DNA of 39,396 nucleotides from Pseudomonas entomophila (GCF_029478665.1 NZ_JARPQB010000051.1:1-39396); one strand, 5' to 3'. Shown: positions 10,280-18,998, numbered from the stretch's first letter. Notes: generated by a model not told the origin, from the sequence alone. Numbers and translations: made by a program.

Positions 10280-10301
10280 GCGGATGGCACGGACCATCCG
10301 C
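10280..10301 (-). promoter_or_regulatory. Hairpin in the nuoF-nuoG gap
   Basis: A perfect 8-bp inverted repeat, GCGGATGG/CCATCCGC, with a 6-base loop lies 12 bases after the nuoF stop on the minus strand. No T run follows, so it is not a standard intrinsic terminator. In a polycistronic mRNA it could act as a processing or stabilising element. The role is inferred from position only. Confidence 0.45.
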
Positions 10302-10313
10302 TGTTTCATCTTG

Positions 10314-11678
10314 TTATGCGCCGACCACGATCGGCTTCGCCAGGTTCGGGCGCAGGGTGTCGGTAGCGCTTGCTGGCGCGACACCGGCCTCGAATTCCGA
10401 GCGGAAATACTTGATGGCACTGCCCAATGGCTCGACGGCACCCGGTGCGTGAGCACAGAAGGTACGGCCTGGGCCGAGGAAGTTGACCAGACCCAGCAGG
10501 GTCTCGATGTCTTCGGCGCGGCCCTGGCCGTTCTCCAGGGCGCGCAGCATCTTCACGCTCCATGGCAGACCGTCACGGCACGGGGTGCACCAGCCGCAGG
10601 ATTCACGGGCGAAGAACTCTTCCATGTTGCGCAGCAGCGAAACCATGTTGACGCTGTCGTCGACCGCCATGGCCAGGCCGGTACCCATACGGGTGCCAAC
10701 CTTGGCGATGCCGCCGGCGTACATCTGCGCATCGAGGTGCTCGGGCAGCAGGAAACCAGTACCGGCGCCGCCAGGCTGCCAGCACTTGAGCTTGAAACCG
10801 TCGCGCATGCCACCGGCGTAGTCTTCGAACAGCTCACGGGCGGTGACGCCGAACGGCAGTTCCCATAGGCCGGGGTTCTTCACCTTGCCGGAGAAGCCCA
10901 TCAGCTTGGTGCCGTGGTCCTCGCTGCCTTCACGGGCCAGCGACTTGTACCAGTCGTTGCCGTTGGCGACGATGGCCGGGACGTTGCACAGGGTTTCGAC
11001 GTTGTTCACGCAAGTCGGCTTGCCCCATACGCCGACGGCGGCAGGGAAGGGCGGCTTGGAGCGCGGGTTGGCGCGGCGGCCTTCCAGCGAGTTGATCAGT
11101 GCGGTTTCTTCACCGCAGATGTAGCGCCCGGCACCGGTGTGCACGAACAGCTCGAAGTCGAAACCGGAGCCGAGGATGTTCTTGCCCAGCAGCCCGGCGG
11201 CCTTGGCTTCGTCGATGGCGCGGTTGAGATTCTTCGCCGCGGTGGTGTATTCGCCACGCAGGAAGATGTAGCCACGGTAGGCTTTCAGCGCACGGGCACT
11301 GATCAGCATGCCCTCGACCAGCAGATGGGGCTGTTGCTCCATCAGCATGCGGTCCTTCCAGGTGTTGGGTTCCATTTCATCCGCGTTGCACAGCAGGTAG
11401 CGGATATTCATGGATTCGTCTTTGGGCATCAGGCCCCACTTCACGCCAGTGGGGAAGCCTGCGCCGCCACGGCCCTTGAGGCCGGAGTCCTTGACGCTCT
11501 GCACGATGTCGTCGGCGGACATCTCGGCCAATGCCTTGCGGGCAGCGGCGTAGCCGTTCTTCGACTCGTATTCGGCCAGCCAGACCGGCTCGCCGTCGTC
11601 GCGCAGGCGCCAGGTCAGTGGGTGGGTTTCGGCCGAACGCGCGATGCGGTTGGCCGGGCCGAAGGAAGTGATGGTCAT
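10314..11678 (-). CDS. nuoF: NADH-quinone oxidoreductase subunit F (NADH/FMN binding)
   Basis: NuoF is the subunit that binds NADH and FMN and takes the hydride from NADH. The 454-residue product has the glycine-rich GRGGAGFPTGVKWG loop (about residues 69-82) for FMN/NADH, and near the C-terminus the ESCGWCTPCRDG motif (Cys at about 361, 364 and 367) plus Cys408 for the [4Fe-4S] cluster N3. I choose the ATG at 11678 (MTITSFGPAN), which overlaps the nuoE stop by four bases. The longer open frame upstream only reads through nuoE in another frame. Confidence 0.97.
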   Translation of the reverse strand: MTITSFGPANRIARSAETHPLTWRLRDDGEPVWLAEYESKNGYAAARKALAEMSADDIVQSVKDSGLKGRGGAGFPTGVKWGLMPKDESMNIRYLLCNADEMEPNTWKDRMLMEQQPHLLVEGMLISARALKAYRGYIFLRGEYTTAAKNLNRAIDEAKAAGLLGKNILGSGFDFELFVHTGAGRYICGEETALINSLEGRRANPRSKPPFPAAVGVWGKPTCVNNVETLCNVPAIVANGNDWYKSLAREGSEDHGTKLMGFSGKVKNPGLWELPFGVTARELFEDYAGGMRDGFKLKCWQPGGAGTGFLLPEHLDAQMYAGGIAKVGTRMGTGLAMAVDDSVNMVSLLRNMEEFFARESCGWCTPCRDGLPWSVKMLRALENGQGRAEDIETLLGLVNFLGPGRTFCAHAPGAVEPLGSAIKYFRSEFEAGVAPASATDTLRPNLAKPIVVGA

Positions 11679-12172
11679 ACGTAACCCTCCAGCAGTTTGG
11701 TAACGCCGGCAGGTTGCACGTCGCCAAAGGTGTCGTCGTCGATCATCAGCGCCGGGGCCTTGTCGCAGTTGCCCAGGCAGCACACCGGCAGCAGGGTGAA
11801 GCGCCCGTCGGCTGTGGTCTGGCCGAGTCCGATGCCCAGTTCGCTCTGGATCTGGCTGACCACCGACTCATGGCCGCCGATGTAGCAGACCATGCTGTCG
11901 CACACGCGGATGATGTGGCGGCCGACCGGCTGGCGGAAGATCTGGCTGTAGAAGGTGGCCACGCCCTCGACGTCGCTGGCGGGGATGCCCAGCACTTCGC
12001 CAATGGCATAGATGGCGCCGTCCGGCACCCAGCCGCGCTCTTTCTGGACGATCTTCAGGGCTTCGATGGACGCCGCGCGCGGGTCCTCGTAGTGGTGCAT
12101 CTCGTGCTCGATGGCCGAGCGCTCGGTTTCGCTCAGGGCGAAACGGTCGGTTTGGATAAGCGTGCTGTTCAT
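11675..12172 (-). CDS. nuoE: NADH-quinone oxidoreductase subunit E ([2Fe-2S])
   Basis: NuoE is the small thioredoxin-fold subunit of the NADH dehydrogenase module and carries the off-path [2Fe-2S] cluster N1a. Ligands are visible as Cys91 and Cys96 (CDSMVC) and Cys132 and Cys136 (CLGNC). The 165-residue length is typical. It starts 2 bases after the nuoCD stop and is coupled to nuoF by a four-base overlap. Confidence 0.97.
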   Translation of the reverse strand: MNSTLIQTDRFALSETERSAIEHEMHHYEDPRAASIEALKIVQKERGWVPDGAIYAIGEVLGIPASDVEGVATFYSQIFRQPVGRHIIRVCDSMVCYIGGHESVVSQIQSELGIGLGQTTADGRFTLLPVCCLGNCDKAPALMIDDDTFGDVQPAGVTKLLEGYV

Positions 12173-12174
12173 GC

Positions 12175-13956
12175 TTAGCGGTCCACGTCAGCCATAACGA
12201 AGTCGATACTGCCCAGGTACGCGATCAAGTCCGCGACCATGCTGCCCTTGATCACCGAAGGGATCTGCTGCAGGTGCGGGTAGCTCGGGGTGCGGATCCG
12301 GGTGCGGTAGCTCATGGTGCCGCCGTCGCTCGTCAGGTAGTAACTGTTGATGCCCTTGGTCGCCTCGATCATCTGGAACGACTCGTTGGCCGGCATGACC
12401 GGGCCCCACGAGACTTGCAGGAAGTGGGTGATCAAGGTTTCGATGTGCTGCAGGGTGCGCTCTTTCGGTGGCGGCGTGGTCAGCGGGTGATCCGCCTTGT
12501 ACGGGCCTTCCGGCATGTTGCGCAGGCACTGGTCGATGATGCGGATACTCTGGCGCATCTCCTCGACGCGGACCATGCAGCGATCGTAGGCATCGCCGTT
12601 GTGGGCCAGCGGTACTTCGAACTCGAAGTTCTCGTAGCCGGAGTAGGGGCGGGCTTTACGCAGGTCGAAGTTGCAGCCGGTGGCACGCAGGCCGGCACCG
12701 GTGGTACCCCATTCCAGGGCTTCCTTGGTGTTGTACGCGGCGACGCCGATGGTACGGCCCTTGAGGATGCTGTTCTGCAGGGCGGCCTTGGTGTATTCGT
12801 CGAGGCGCTTGGGCAGCCATTCGACGAAGTCCTTGACCAGCTTGTCCCAGCCGCGCGGCAGGTCGTGGGCGACGCCACCGATGCGGTACCAGGCCGGGTG
12901 CAGGCGGAAACCGGTGATCGCCTCGATCACGGTGTAGGCGCGCTGGCGGTCGGTGAAGGTGAAGAACACCGGGGTCATGGCACCGACGTCCTGGATGTAG
13001 GTGCCCAGGAACAGCAGGTGGCTGGTGATGCGGAAGAACTCGGCGAGCATGATGCGAATCACGTCGACTTTTTGCGGTACCTGGATGCCGGCCAGCTTCT
13101 CGACCGCGAGCACGTACGGCAGGTTGTTCATCACCCCGCCGAGGTAGTCGATACGGTCGGTGTAGGGGATGAAGCTGTGCCAGGACTGGCGCTCGGCCAT
13201 CTTTTCGGCGCCACGGTGGTGGTAGCCGATGTCCGGGACGCAGTCGACGATCTCTTCACCGTCCAGTTGCAGGACGATACGGAAGGCACCGTGGGCCGAA
13301 GGGTGGTTCGGGCCGAGGTTGAGGAACATGTAGTCCTCGTTCGTGCCCTGACGCTTCATGCCCCAGGCTTCCGGGTTGAAACGCGCCGACTCTTCTTCAA
13401 GCTGTTGCTTGGCCAATGTCAGGCTGTAGGGGTCGAACTCGGTGGCGCGGGCCGGGTAGTCCTTGCGCAGCGGGTGACCTTCCCAGGTGGGCGGCATCAT
13501 GATGCGGCTGAGGTGCGGGTGGCCGGCGAAGTCGATGCCGAACATGTCCCAGACTTCACGCTCGTACCAGTTGGCGTTCGGCCAGATACCGGTCACGGTC
13601 GGCAGGTTGAGGTCGCCTTCGCTCAGCGACACCTTGATCATCACGTCGCTGTTACGTTCCACCGACAACAGGTGGTAGAACACGCTGAAGTCGGCAGCCG
13701 GCAGGCCGCGGCGCTGGGTGCGCAGGCGTTCGTCGACGCCGTGCAGGTCGTACAGCATGCTGTAGGGCTTGGCGACACAGCGCAGGAAGCTGAGCACTTC
13801 TTTGAGCTGGGCGCGCTTGACCCACAGCACGGGCATGCCGGTGCGGGTTTCCTGGGCGACGAAAGCGTCGGCGCCGAATCGGTTGTGCAGTTCGACGACC
13901 ACATCCTGGTCGTCAGCCTTGTAAGGCGGAATATAAATAGCGTTGTCCGCTGTCAT
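12175..13956 (-). CDS. nuoCD: NADH-quinone oxidoreductase fused subunit C/D
   Basis: This is a fusion of the 30-kDa (NuoC) and 49-kDa (NuoD) subunits of the complex I connecting module, which lines the quinone site with NuoB. The N-terminal NuoC part ends near residue 180. NuoD begins around residue 205 with FLNLGPNHPSAHGAFRIVLQLDGEEI and contains GYHHRGAEKMAE and, at the C-terminus, the DFVMADVDR ending. The fusion is normal for gammaproteobacteria such as E. coli. A 79-base gap with a hairpin separates it from nuoB. Confidence 0.97.
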   Translation of the reverse strand: MTADNAIYIPPYKADDQDVVVELHNRFGADAFVAQETRTGMPVLWVKRAQLKEVLSFLRCVAKPYSMLYDLHGVDERLRTQRRGLPAADFSVFYHLLSVERNSDVMIKVSLSEGDLNLPTVTGIWPNANWYEREVWDMFGIDFAGHPHLSRIMMPPTWEGHPLRKDYPARATEFDPYSLTLAKQQLEEESARFNPEAWGMKRQGTNEDYMFLNLGPNHPSAHGAFRIVLQLDGEEIVDCVPDIGYHHRGAEKMAERQSWHSFIPYTDRIDYLGGVMNNLPYVLAVEKLAGIQVPQKVDVIRIMLAEFFRITSHLLFLGTYIQDVGAMTPVFFTFTDRQRAYTVIEAITGFRLHPAWYRIGGVAHDLPRGWDKLVKDFVEWLPKRLDEYTKAALQNSILKGRTIGVAAYNTKEALEWGTTGAGLRATGCNFDLRKARPYSGYENFEFEVPLAHNGDAYDRCMVRVEEMRQSIRIIDQCLRNMPEGPYKADHPLTTPPPKERTLQHIETLITHFLQVSWGPVMPANESFQMIEATKGINSYYLTSDGGTMSYRTRIRTPSYPHLQQIPSVIKGSMVADLIAYLGSIDFVMADVDR

Positions 13957-13996
13957 GGTCTCGGTCGCTTTGGGTCAACGTTAAGAATGAAGCCAG

Positions 13997-14024
13997 GCCG
14001 CCGGCTCCTTCGGGAGCGGGCGGC
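13997..14024 (-). promoter_or_regulatory. Strong hairpin in the nuoB-nuoCD gap
   Basis: GCCGCC and GCTCC pair with GGAGC and GGCGGC across a four-base loop with one internal mismatch, giving about 11 base pairs. No T run follows on the minus strand. The gap is one of only two larger ones in an otherwise packed operon. The element could stabilise or process the nuo mRNA or modulate its read-through. This is inference. Confidence 0.5.
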
Positions 14025-14035
14025 AGGTCGCTGGA

Positions 14036-14713
14036 TCAGACTTCGTCGGGGCTGCGCAGGTTGGTTACCGCGATACGCTGTTCGCGACGCAGGTCTTTCT
14101 GGGCGGGCATCTCGGCACGGTAGATGCCTTGATCACCGACAACCCATGAGAGCGGGCGTCGCTCCTGGCCGATCGATTCCTGCAGCAGCATCAGGCCTTG
14201 CAGGAAGGCTTCTGGGCGCGGCGGGCAGCCAGGCACGTACACGTCCACGGGGAGGAACTTGTCGACCCCCTGAACGACCGAGTAGATGTCGTACATGCCG
14301 CCGGAGTTGGCGCACGAACCCATGGAGATAACCCACTTCGGCTCGAGCATCTGCTCGTACAGGCGCTGGATGATCGGCGCCATTTTGACGAAGCAGGTAC
14401 CGGCGATGACCATGAAGTCGGCCTGGCGCGGCGAGGCCCGGATGACTTCGGCGCCGAAGCGAGCGATGTCGTGGGGTGCCGTGAAGGCCGTGGTCATTTC
14501 CACGTAGCAGCAGGACAGGCCGAAGTTGTACGGCCATAGGGAGTTCTTGCGACCCCAGTTGACCGCGCCACGCAGCACATCTTCGAGTTTCCCCATGTAG
14601 ATGTTCTTGTGGACCTGGTCCTCTAGCAGCTGATCGGTGACGGTTTCCCGCTCACCGACCGGATACTGCTCGTTGGGTGCGTCCGGATCGATTCTGGTGA
14701 GATTGTATTGCAT
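14036..14713 (-). CDS. nuoB: NADH-quinone oxidoreductase subunit B (cluster N2)
   Basis: NuoB holds the terminal [4Fe-4S] cluster N2, which reduces quinone. The expected ligands are present: the tandem Cys68-Cys69 (GLSCCYVEM), Cys134 (MGSCANSGGMYD) and Cys163 (VPGCPPRPEA). The 225-residue length matches the family. It begins 9 bases after the nuoA stop. The C-terminal tail after about residue 190 is basic and variable, as usual. Confidence 0.98.
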   Translation of the reverse strand: MQYNLTRIDPDAPNEQYPVGERETVTDQLLEDQVHKNIYMGKLEDVLRGAVNWGRKNSLWPYNFGLSCCYVEMTTAFTAPHDIARFGAEVIRASPRQADFMVIAGTCFVKMAPIIQRLYEQMLEPKWVISMGSCANSGGMYDIYSVVQGVDKFLPVDVYVPGCPPRPEAFLQGLMLLQESIGQERRPLSWVVGDQGIYRAEMPAQKDLRREQRIAVTNLRSPDEV

Positions 14714-14722
14714 GCCAAAGCC

Positions 14723-15136
14723 TCATTGTTTCAGCTTCGCTTGCCGCTTGCGGCGACCTTCGGGAGCCCAATCGAGCGCCCCGACGCGCCATAGGTAGAC
14801 AAGACCAGCCAACAGAATTGCTATGAAAACGAGTGCTTCGACGAATCCGGTCCAGCCGCTTTCGCGGACGGACACAGACCATGCATACAGGAAGAGGGCT
14901 TCGATATCGAAGATCACGAACAGCATCGCGACCAGATAGAATTTGGCGGACAGGCGCAGGCGGGCGCTGCCGACGGGCAGCATGCCGGATTCGAAAGGTT
15001 CGTTCTTGGCGCGACCCCAGGCCTTGCTACCGAGCAGGCTGGACAGGCCGAGCATGAAGGCACACAGGCCGACGACACCCAGGAGGAAGATGGCAAAGCC
15101 CCAGTTGTGGGCGATGAGTCCTGCCGAATCGGACAT
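14723..15136 (-). CDS. nuoA: NADH-quinone oxidoreductase subunit A
   Basis: NuoA is a three-helix membrane subunit near the quinone channel and the first gene of the operon. Its 137 residues contain the conserved loop [43 protein letters not shown] (about residues 44-86), with the acidic residues typical of the family. An AAGGA ribosome-binding site lies about 8 bases before the ATG. The region upstream carries the only plausible promoter for the operon. Confidence 0.97.
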
Positions 15137-15245
15137 GCTAGAAATCCTTATACAGAGACCCAGCTCTGCAGTCTGAAATAAGTAGAGCGGCGACGTGGTG
15201 TCGCAGACGCAGTGACCAAATGTCGCAGCTGAATCAATCGCGCTG

Positions 15246-15274
15246 ATTTTATGGGTAAACCCAGAGCAAGTAAA
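15246..15274 (-). promoter_or_regulatory. Candidate sigma-70 promoter for nuo
   Basis: On the minus strand, TTTACT (15274-15269) and TAAAAT (15251-15246) are separated by exactly 17 bases. The -10 matches the consensus at five of six positions and the -35 at four of six. The site lies about 110 bases upstream of nuoA in an AT-rich stretch. It was found by eye. Confidence 0.45.
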
Positions 15275-15409
15275 ATTTCCGTTGCAAATTTATTCGTAGG
15301 TTTAAGAACAAAAATCTTCCGTAACTGGCTGAAACCCTTGATTTTCGGGCATTGCGCGCGGTTTTGTTAATTATGTTTCTTGCCTCGCGTAACGACCGCT
15401 TAGTTTAGG

Positions 15410-15428
15410 AATGATAATTAATATCATT
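15410..15428. promoter_or_regulatory. Fur-box-like dyad
   Basis: AATGATA and TATCATT form a perfect 7-bp inverted repeat with a 5-base spacer. Offset by three bases, the stretch matches the 19-base Fur consensus GATAATGATAATCATTATC at 13 positions by my count. It lies about 275 bases upstream of nuoA and about 90 bases beyond the end of the lysoplasmalogenase-like gene. Which transcript it might control is unclear. Confidence 0.4.
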
Positions 15429-15516
15429 TGGATTGAGCTGTAATGTTTTAGCGTTTCTGCACCTTGTAAAGTTCCTCGGGCAATCTGCCCACTTGCAAAT
15501 GCGAAAAACTCTCGTT

Positions 15517-16179
15517 CTAACAGCTTCCAAGGCGGTTCGCACCGCTCTGGGTCAATACTTGTGCAGTTGAGTGGCGGATGACCGAGGCGGCGATCAGCCA
15601 CTGACCGAACCAGTAGAAGAGGATGATCAGGTACTCGGCGGCAGCGAACGGGCTGACGAAGCGGTGGATGCCGATCAGGCTGTCGGAGAACACGAACGCG
15701 CAGGCACCCAGCGCGGCCAGGCCACCGCAGGCGAGCGCGCGCCAGAGCATGGCGCCGATGGCCAGGGCGTAGAACGCCACCGGTATGAGCAGTGGGCCCA
15801 GGCCGTGGCTGGCGAGCAGGCTGAACAGCGAGCCGCCGACCACCAGGGCGAAGGCCAGGGCCGGGTAGTTTGGGCGCAGCGTGAGGGTGCAGTAGCCGCG
15901 CAGGTAGGCCAGGTGCGCGCAGAGAAACGCGGCCAGGCCGAACACGAACAGGTCGCGCGGGATGGCCAGCAAGATGTCACCCAGCACCGAGAAGATCAGG
16001 CCAAGCACGATCCAACGGCGATAGGGTGTGGCGGGCTTGGTGCTCAGCCAGGCAATCAGGGCTAGCACTGGGATGGCTTTGACCAGCAGGCCGAGCAGGG
16101 CGTTGTCGCTCGCCAGTGCATATAGATAGCAGGCGGTGGCTGCGACGGCGATGGTGAGCAGGTGGCCGGGGCGGGGCAT
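15517..16179 (-). CDS. YhhN-family membrane protein, lysoplasmalogenase-like
   Basis: The 220-residue product is made of about seven or eight hydrophobic helices. It has the YhhN/TMEM86 pattern: an N-terminal YLYALASDNALLGLLVKAIPVLALIAWL, then GLIFSVLGDILLAIP near residue 64, and a C-terminal FVFSDSLIGIHRF...YLIILFYWFGQWLIA. Members hydrolyse the vinyl-ether bond of lysoplasmalogens in animals and in a few tested bacteria; whether that is the activity here is not known. The acidic residues in GD (near residue 71) and FSDS (near residue 168) are the conserved polar positions. It stands alone between aceA and nuo, with a REP pair upstream. Confidence 0.85.
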   Translation of the reverse strand: MPRPGHLLTIAVAATACYLYALASDNALLGLLVKAIPVLALIAWLSTKPATPYRRWIVLGLIFSVLGDILLAIPRDLFVFGLAAFLCAHLAYLRGYCTLTLRPNYPALAFALVVGGSLFSLLASHGLGPLLIPVAFYALAIGAMLWRALACGGLAALGACAFVFSDSLIGIHRFVSPFAAAEYLIILFYWFGQWLIAASVIRHSTAQVLTQSGANRLGSC

Positions 16180-16247
16180 GGGCAGTCCTTGCTATGGGGT
16201 AGCCACAAGCTTAGACCTGATCCTGGGTTTTGCTGGTAATGCGATCC

Positions 16248-16363
16248 CTGTAGGAGCGGCCTTGTGCCGCGAAAGGGCCGCAAGGCGGCCCCGGCGATCT
16301 TCGCATCAACGGTGAAATGGGGCCGCTTCGCGCCCCTTTCGCGGCACAAGGCCGCTCCTACAG
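16248..16363. repeat. Inverted pair of REP elements
   Basis: Two REP copies face each other as a perfect 30-base inverted repeat (16248-16277 and 16334-16363) that begins CTGTAGGAGCGGCCTTGTGC. Between the arms is a shorter GC-rich palindrome. The pair lies between the aceA terminator and the start of the lysoplasmalogenase-like gene. Confidence 0.92.
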
Positions 16364-16382
16364 GGGACGGCGCTTGGCCTGA

Positions 16383-16422
16383 AAATATAGAAGGCCCGAG
16401 ATCCTAGCGAACCCCGGGCCTT
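16383..16422 (-). terminator. Intrinsic terminator of aceA
   Basis: Read on the minus strand, AAGGCCCG and CGGGCCTT (16422-16415 and 16398-16391) form an 8-bp stem with a 16-base loop. A T-rich tail, CTATATTTTC, follows. It begins about 20 bases after the aceA stop. Confidence 0.8.
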
Positions 16423-16441
16423 GCTTAACAGCTCACTGCAC

Positions 16442-17767
<1,326 letters not shown>

Positions 17768-18134
17768 GGAAATAAACCTCGTCGCATCGATCTTGAGTGT
17801 AATTGTGCTGATGCTCGGATACGCGGGTCAGAGGGCCTGGCGGCTGTCCTGTCCGGGGGAGTGCGGCGGCGAACGGAGGAGGTGCGAAGGGGAAGGGTGT
17901 GCAGACCAGGCGAAGGTGTGCCCAGCAGGTCGGCTCGTGGTTGCCTTGCTGCGGTGCGACGCGATTGCCAGAACTGCGGTGATGCGCTTCCGTCCCTCGG
18001 GACAACTTCTTCGTTGCAGTCGCAATCCCGTCGAACCGCCTTATGGGCCGTATGGACACGAAGCGCCTCCGCGGGTGGTGGGGAGGGCGCTCCGAAGACC
18101 CTTGCCAGGGCCTCTGATTAGCGGGAGCGAGGCC

Positions 18135-18164
18135 ATCATGCCTTTGCCAAAAAGAGCCTGTCAA
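18135..18164 (-). promoter_or_regulatory. Candidate sigma-70 promoter of aceA
   Basis: On the minus strand a perfect TTGACA (18164-18159) and a CATGAT (18140-18135, four of six consensus positions) are separated by 18 bases. The predicted start lies about 360 bases before the aceA start codon. The adjacent dyad upstream of the -35 box supports a regulated promoter. Confidence 0.55.
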
Positions 18165-18170
18165 ATGTTT

Positions 18171-18196
18171 TGTAGTGCTTTTTTCTGCTTACTACA
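18171..18196. promoter_or_regulatory. TGTAGT-N14-ACTACA operator-like dyad upstream of aceA
   Basis: TGTAGT (18171-18176) and ACTACA (18191-18196) are perfect inverted half-sites around a 14-base T-rich spacer. They begin 7 bases upstream of the -35 box of the aceA promoter. From memory, half-sites of this type are bound by RccR, an RpiR-family repressor that responds to KDPG and controls glyoxylate-shunt and pyruvate genes in Pseudomonas. I could not check this against the published consensus. Confidence 0.5.
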
Positions 18197-18226
18197 TCTT
18201 TGGTCTAATGCGACTCTGCGGTCAGT

Positions 18227-18253
18227 TTCAAGGCCTTTGGTCGAGGCCTTGAA
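18227..18253 (-). terminator. Hairpin after the secretin-like gene
   Basis: TTCAAGGCCT and AGGCCTTGAA form a perfect 10-bp stem with a 7-base loop, 10 bases past the stop of the secretin-like gene. There is no T run on either side. It may stop transcription weakly or protect the 3' end of that mRNA before the aceA promoter. Confidence 0.45.
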
Positions 18254-18263
18254 TTGCCTGGAT

Positions 18264-18998
18264 TCAGTCGAGAAGGTCGACTTTGACACGCAAAGTCATG
18301 TTTTCACCGCGCTGGGTGCTGTAGGTACGGCTTGACGCACTGATGTCGGCCTGGCTCTGCTGGTTGTATCCGGCCAGGGTGATCCACTCGCCGAGCTTGC
18401 CGGTGACGGTCGTGTCGGTGCTTTGCACCTTCACTACATCGGGGCGCTCCTGGCTCATGCGGTCGTTGTTGGTGCTGATCTGCAGGCGTACGGTGTCGCC
18501 GCTCAGGCGTGGCGTGACATAGAAACCCTGGGTGACGTTGCGGTACTCGGTGTTGCTCTGCAGGCGCCCGTAGCCGTCGGTGGCGGTGCTGGTGATCGGG
18601 ACGCTCTGGCCGACCTGGATCAGCGCTGGCTGCCCTTCGCTGGCCTGCACCTGCTGCAGACCGCCTTCGCGGTTGGTGGTGCCGTACTGGATGACCCGGG
18701 CGTTGCCATGGTTGTCCTGGAAGTTGCTGTCGTTGTTGTCGACGCTGATCAGCAGGCGCTTGGGCGCGGTATCGAGCTGCTGCAGCAGGCTGCGCAGGTC
18801 GTCGATGCGCTCGGGAGGTGCGTTGACGATCAGCTTGTCCTCGAAGGTGCTGACGGTGCCGTCCTTGCCCAGGAAGGACTGGGCGGCGGGCAGCAGTTCG
18901 GCGCTGCCGCGGTGTTGCAGGGGGATGACCTCGGTGGCGGCCTGGGCGGTGAGGCTGGCGGCCAGCAGCAGGGAGGCGATGAGGGGGCGTAGCGGCAT
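18264..18998 (-). CDS. Small secreted protein with secretin-like domains (mini-secretin)
   Basis: The 244-residue product begins with a clear signal peptide (MPLRPLIASLLLAASLTAQAA). Residues of about 22-70 (TEVIPLQHRGSAELLPAAQSFL...DDLRSLLQQLDTAPKRLLI) resemble a short secretin N-terminal (NolW-like) module. The part from about residue 110 (ALIQVGQSVPITS...NVTQGFYVTPRLSGDTVRLQIS...TTVTGKLGEWITLAG) follows the pattern of the first half of the secretin homology domain. A full secretin is more than 500 residues, so a channel-forming barrel is doubtful. I choose the ATG at 18998 because GGAG lies 9 bases before it; an ATG two codons upstream is possible. No secretion or pilus genes are near. The function is unknown. 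Confidence 0.75.
   Translation of the reverse strand: MPLRPLIASLLLAASLTAQAATEVIPLQHRGSAELLPAAQSFLGKDGTVSTFEDKLIVNAPPERIDDLRSLLQQLDTAPKRLLISVDNNDSNFQDNHGNARVIQYGTTNREGGLQQVQASEGQPALIQVGQSVPITSTATDGYGRLQSNTEYRNVTQGFYVTPRLSGDTVRLQISTNNDRMSQERPDVVKVQSTDTTVTGKLGEWITLAGYNQQSQADISASSRTYSTQRGENMTLRVKVDLLD

Larger units (their letters stand above)
15137..15516. other. 380-bp AT-rich intergenic region upstream of nuo
   Basis: This gap is clearly more AT-rich than its surroundings. It holds the candidate nuo promoter (15246-15274) and a Fur-box-like dyad (15410-15428). I see no intrinsic terminator and no convincing coding frame. A short minus-strand open frame that crosses it overlaps the neighbouring gene and lacks coding character. 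Confidence 0.6.
17768..18263. other. 496-bp region upstream of aceA: leader, promoter and dyad
   Basis: On the minus strand this gap holds, from the far end, a 10-bp hairpin (18227-18253), a TGTAGT/ACTACA dyad (18171-18196), a sigma-70 promoter (18135-18164) and then about 360 bases of presumed untranslated leader. The leader is GC-rich with small hairpins. It matches no riboswitch I can name. Open frames within it are short and show no coding signs. Confidence 0.55.

Noticed and set aside
15429..15516. A Fur-controlled small RNA of the PrrF type downstream of the Fur-like dyad
   Set aside because: I see neither the PrrF core sequence as I remember it nor an intrinsic terminator on either strand.
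15371..15601. A 76-codon minus-strand open frame in the gap upstream of nuo
   Set aside because: It overlaps the 3' end of the lysoplasmalogenase-like gene, has no ribosome-binding site and its sequence has no recognisable features.
17768..18130. A known riboswitch in the aceA leader
   Set aside because: No conserved core of any riboswitch class I know could be recognised; only small GC-rich hairpins are present.
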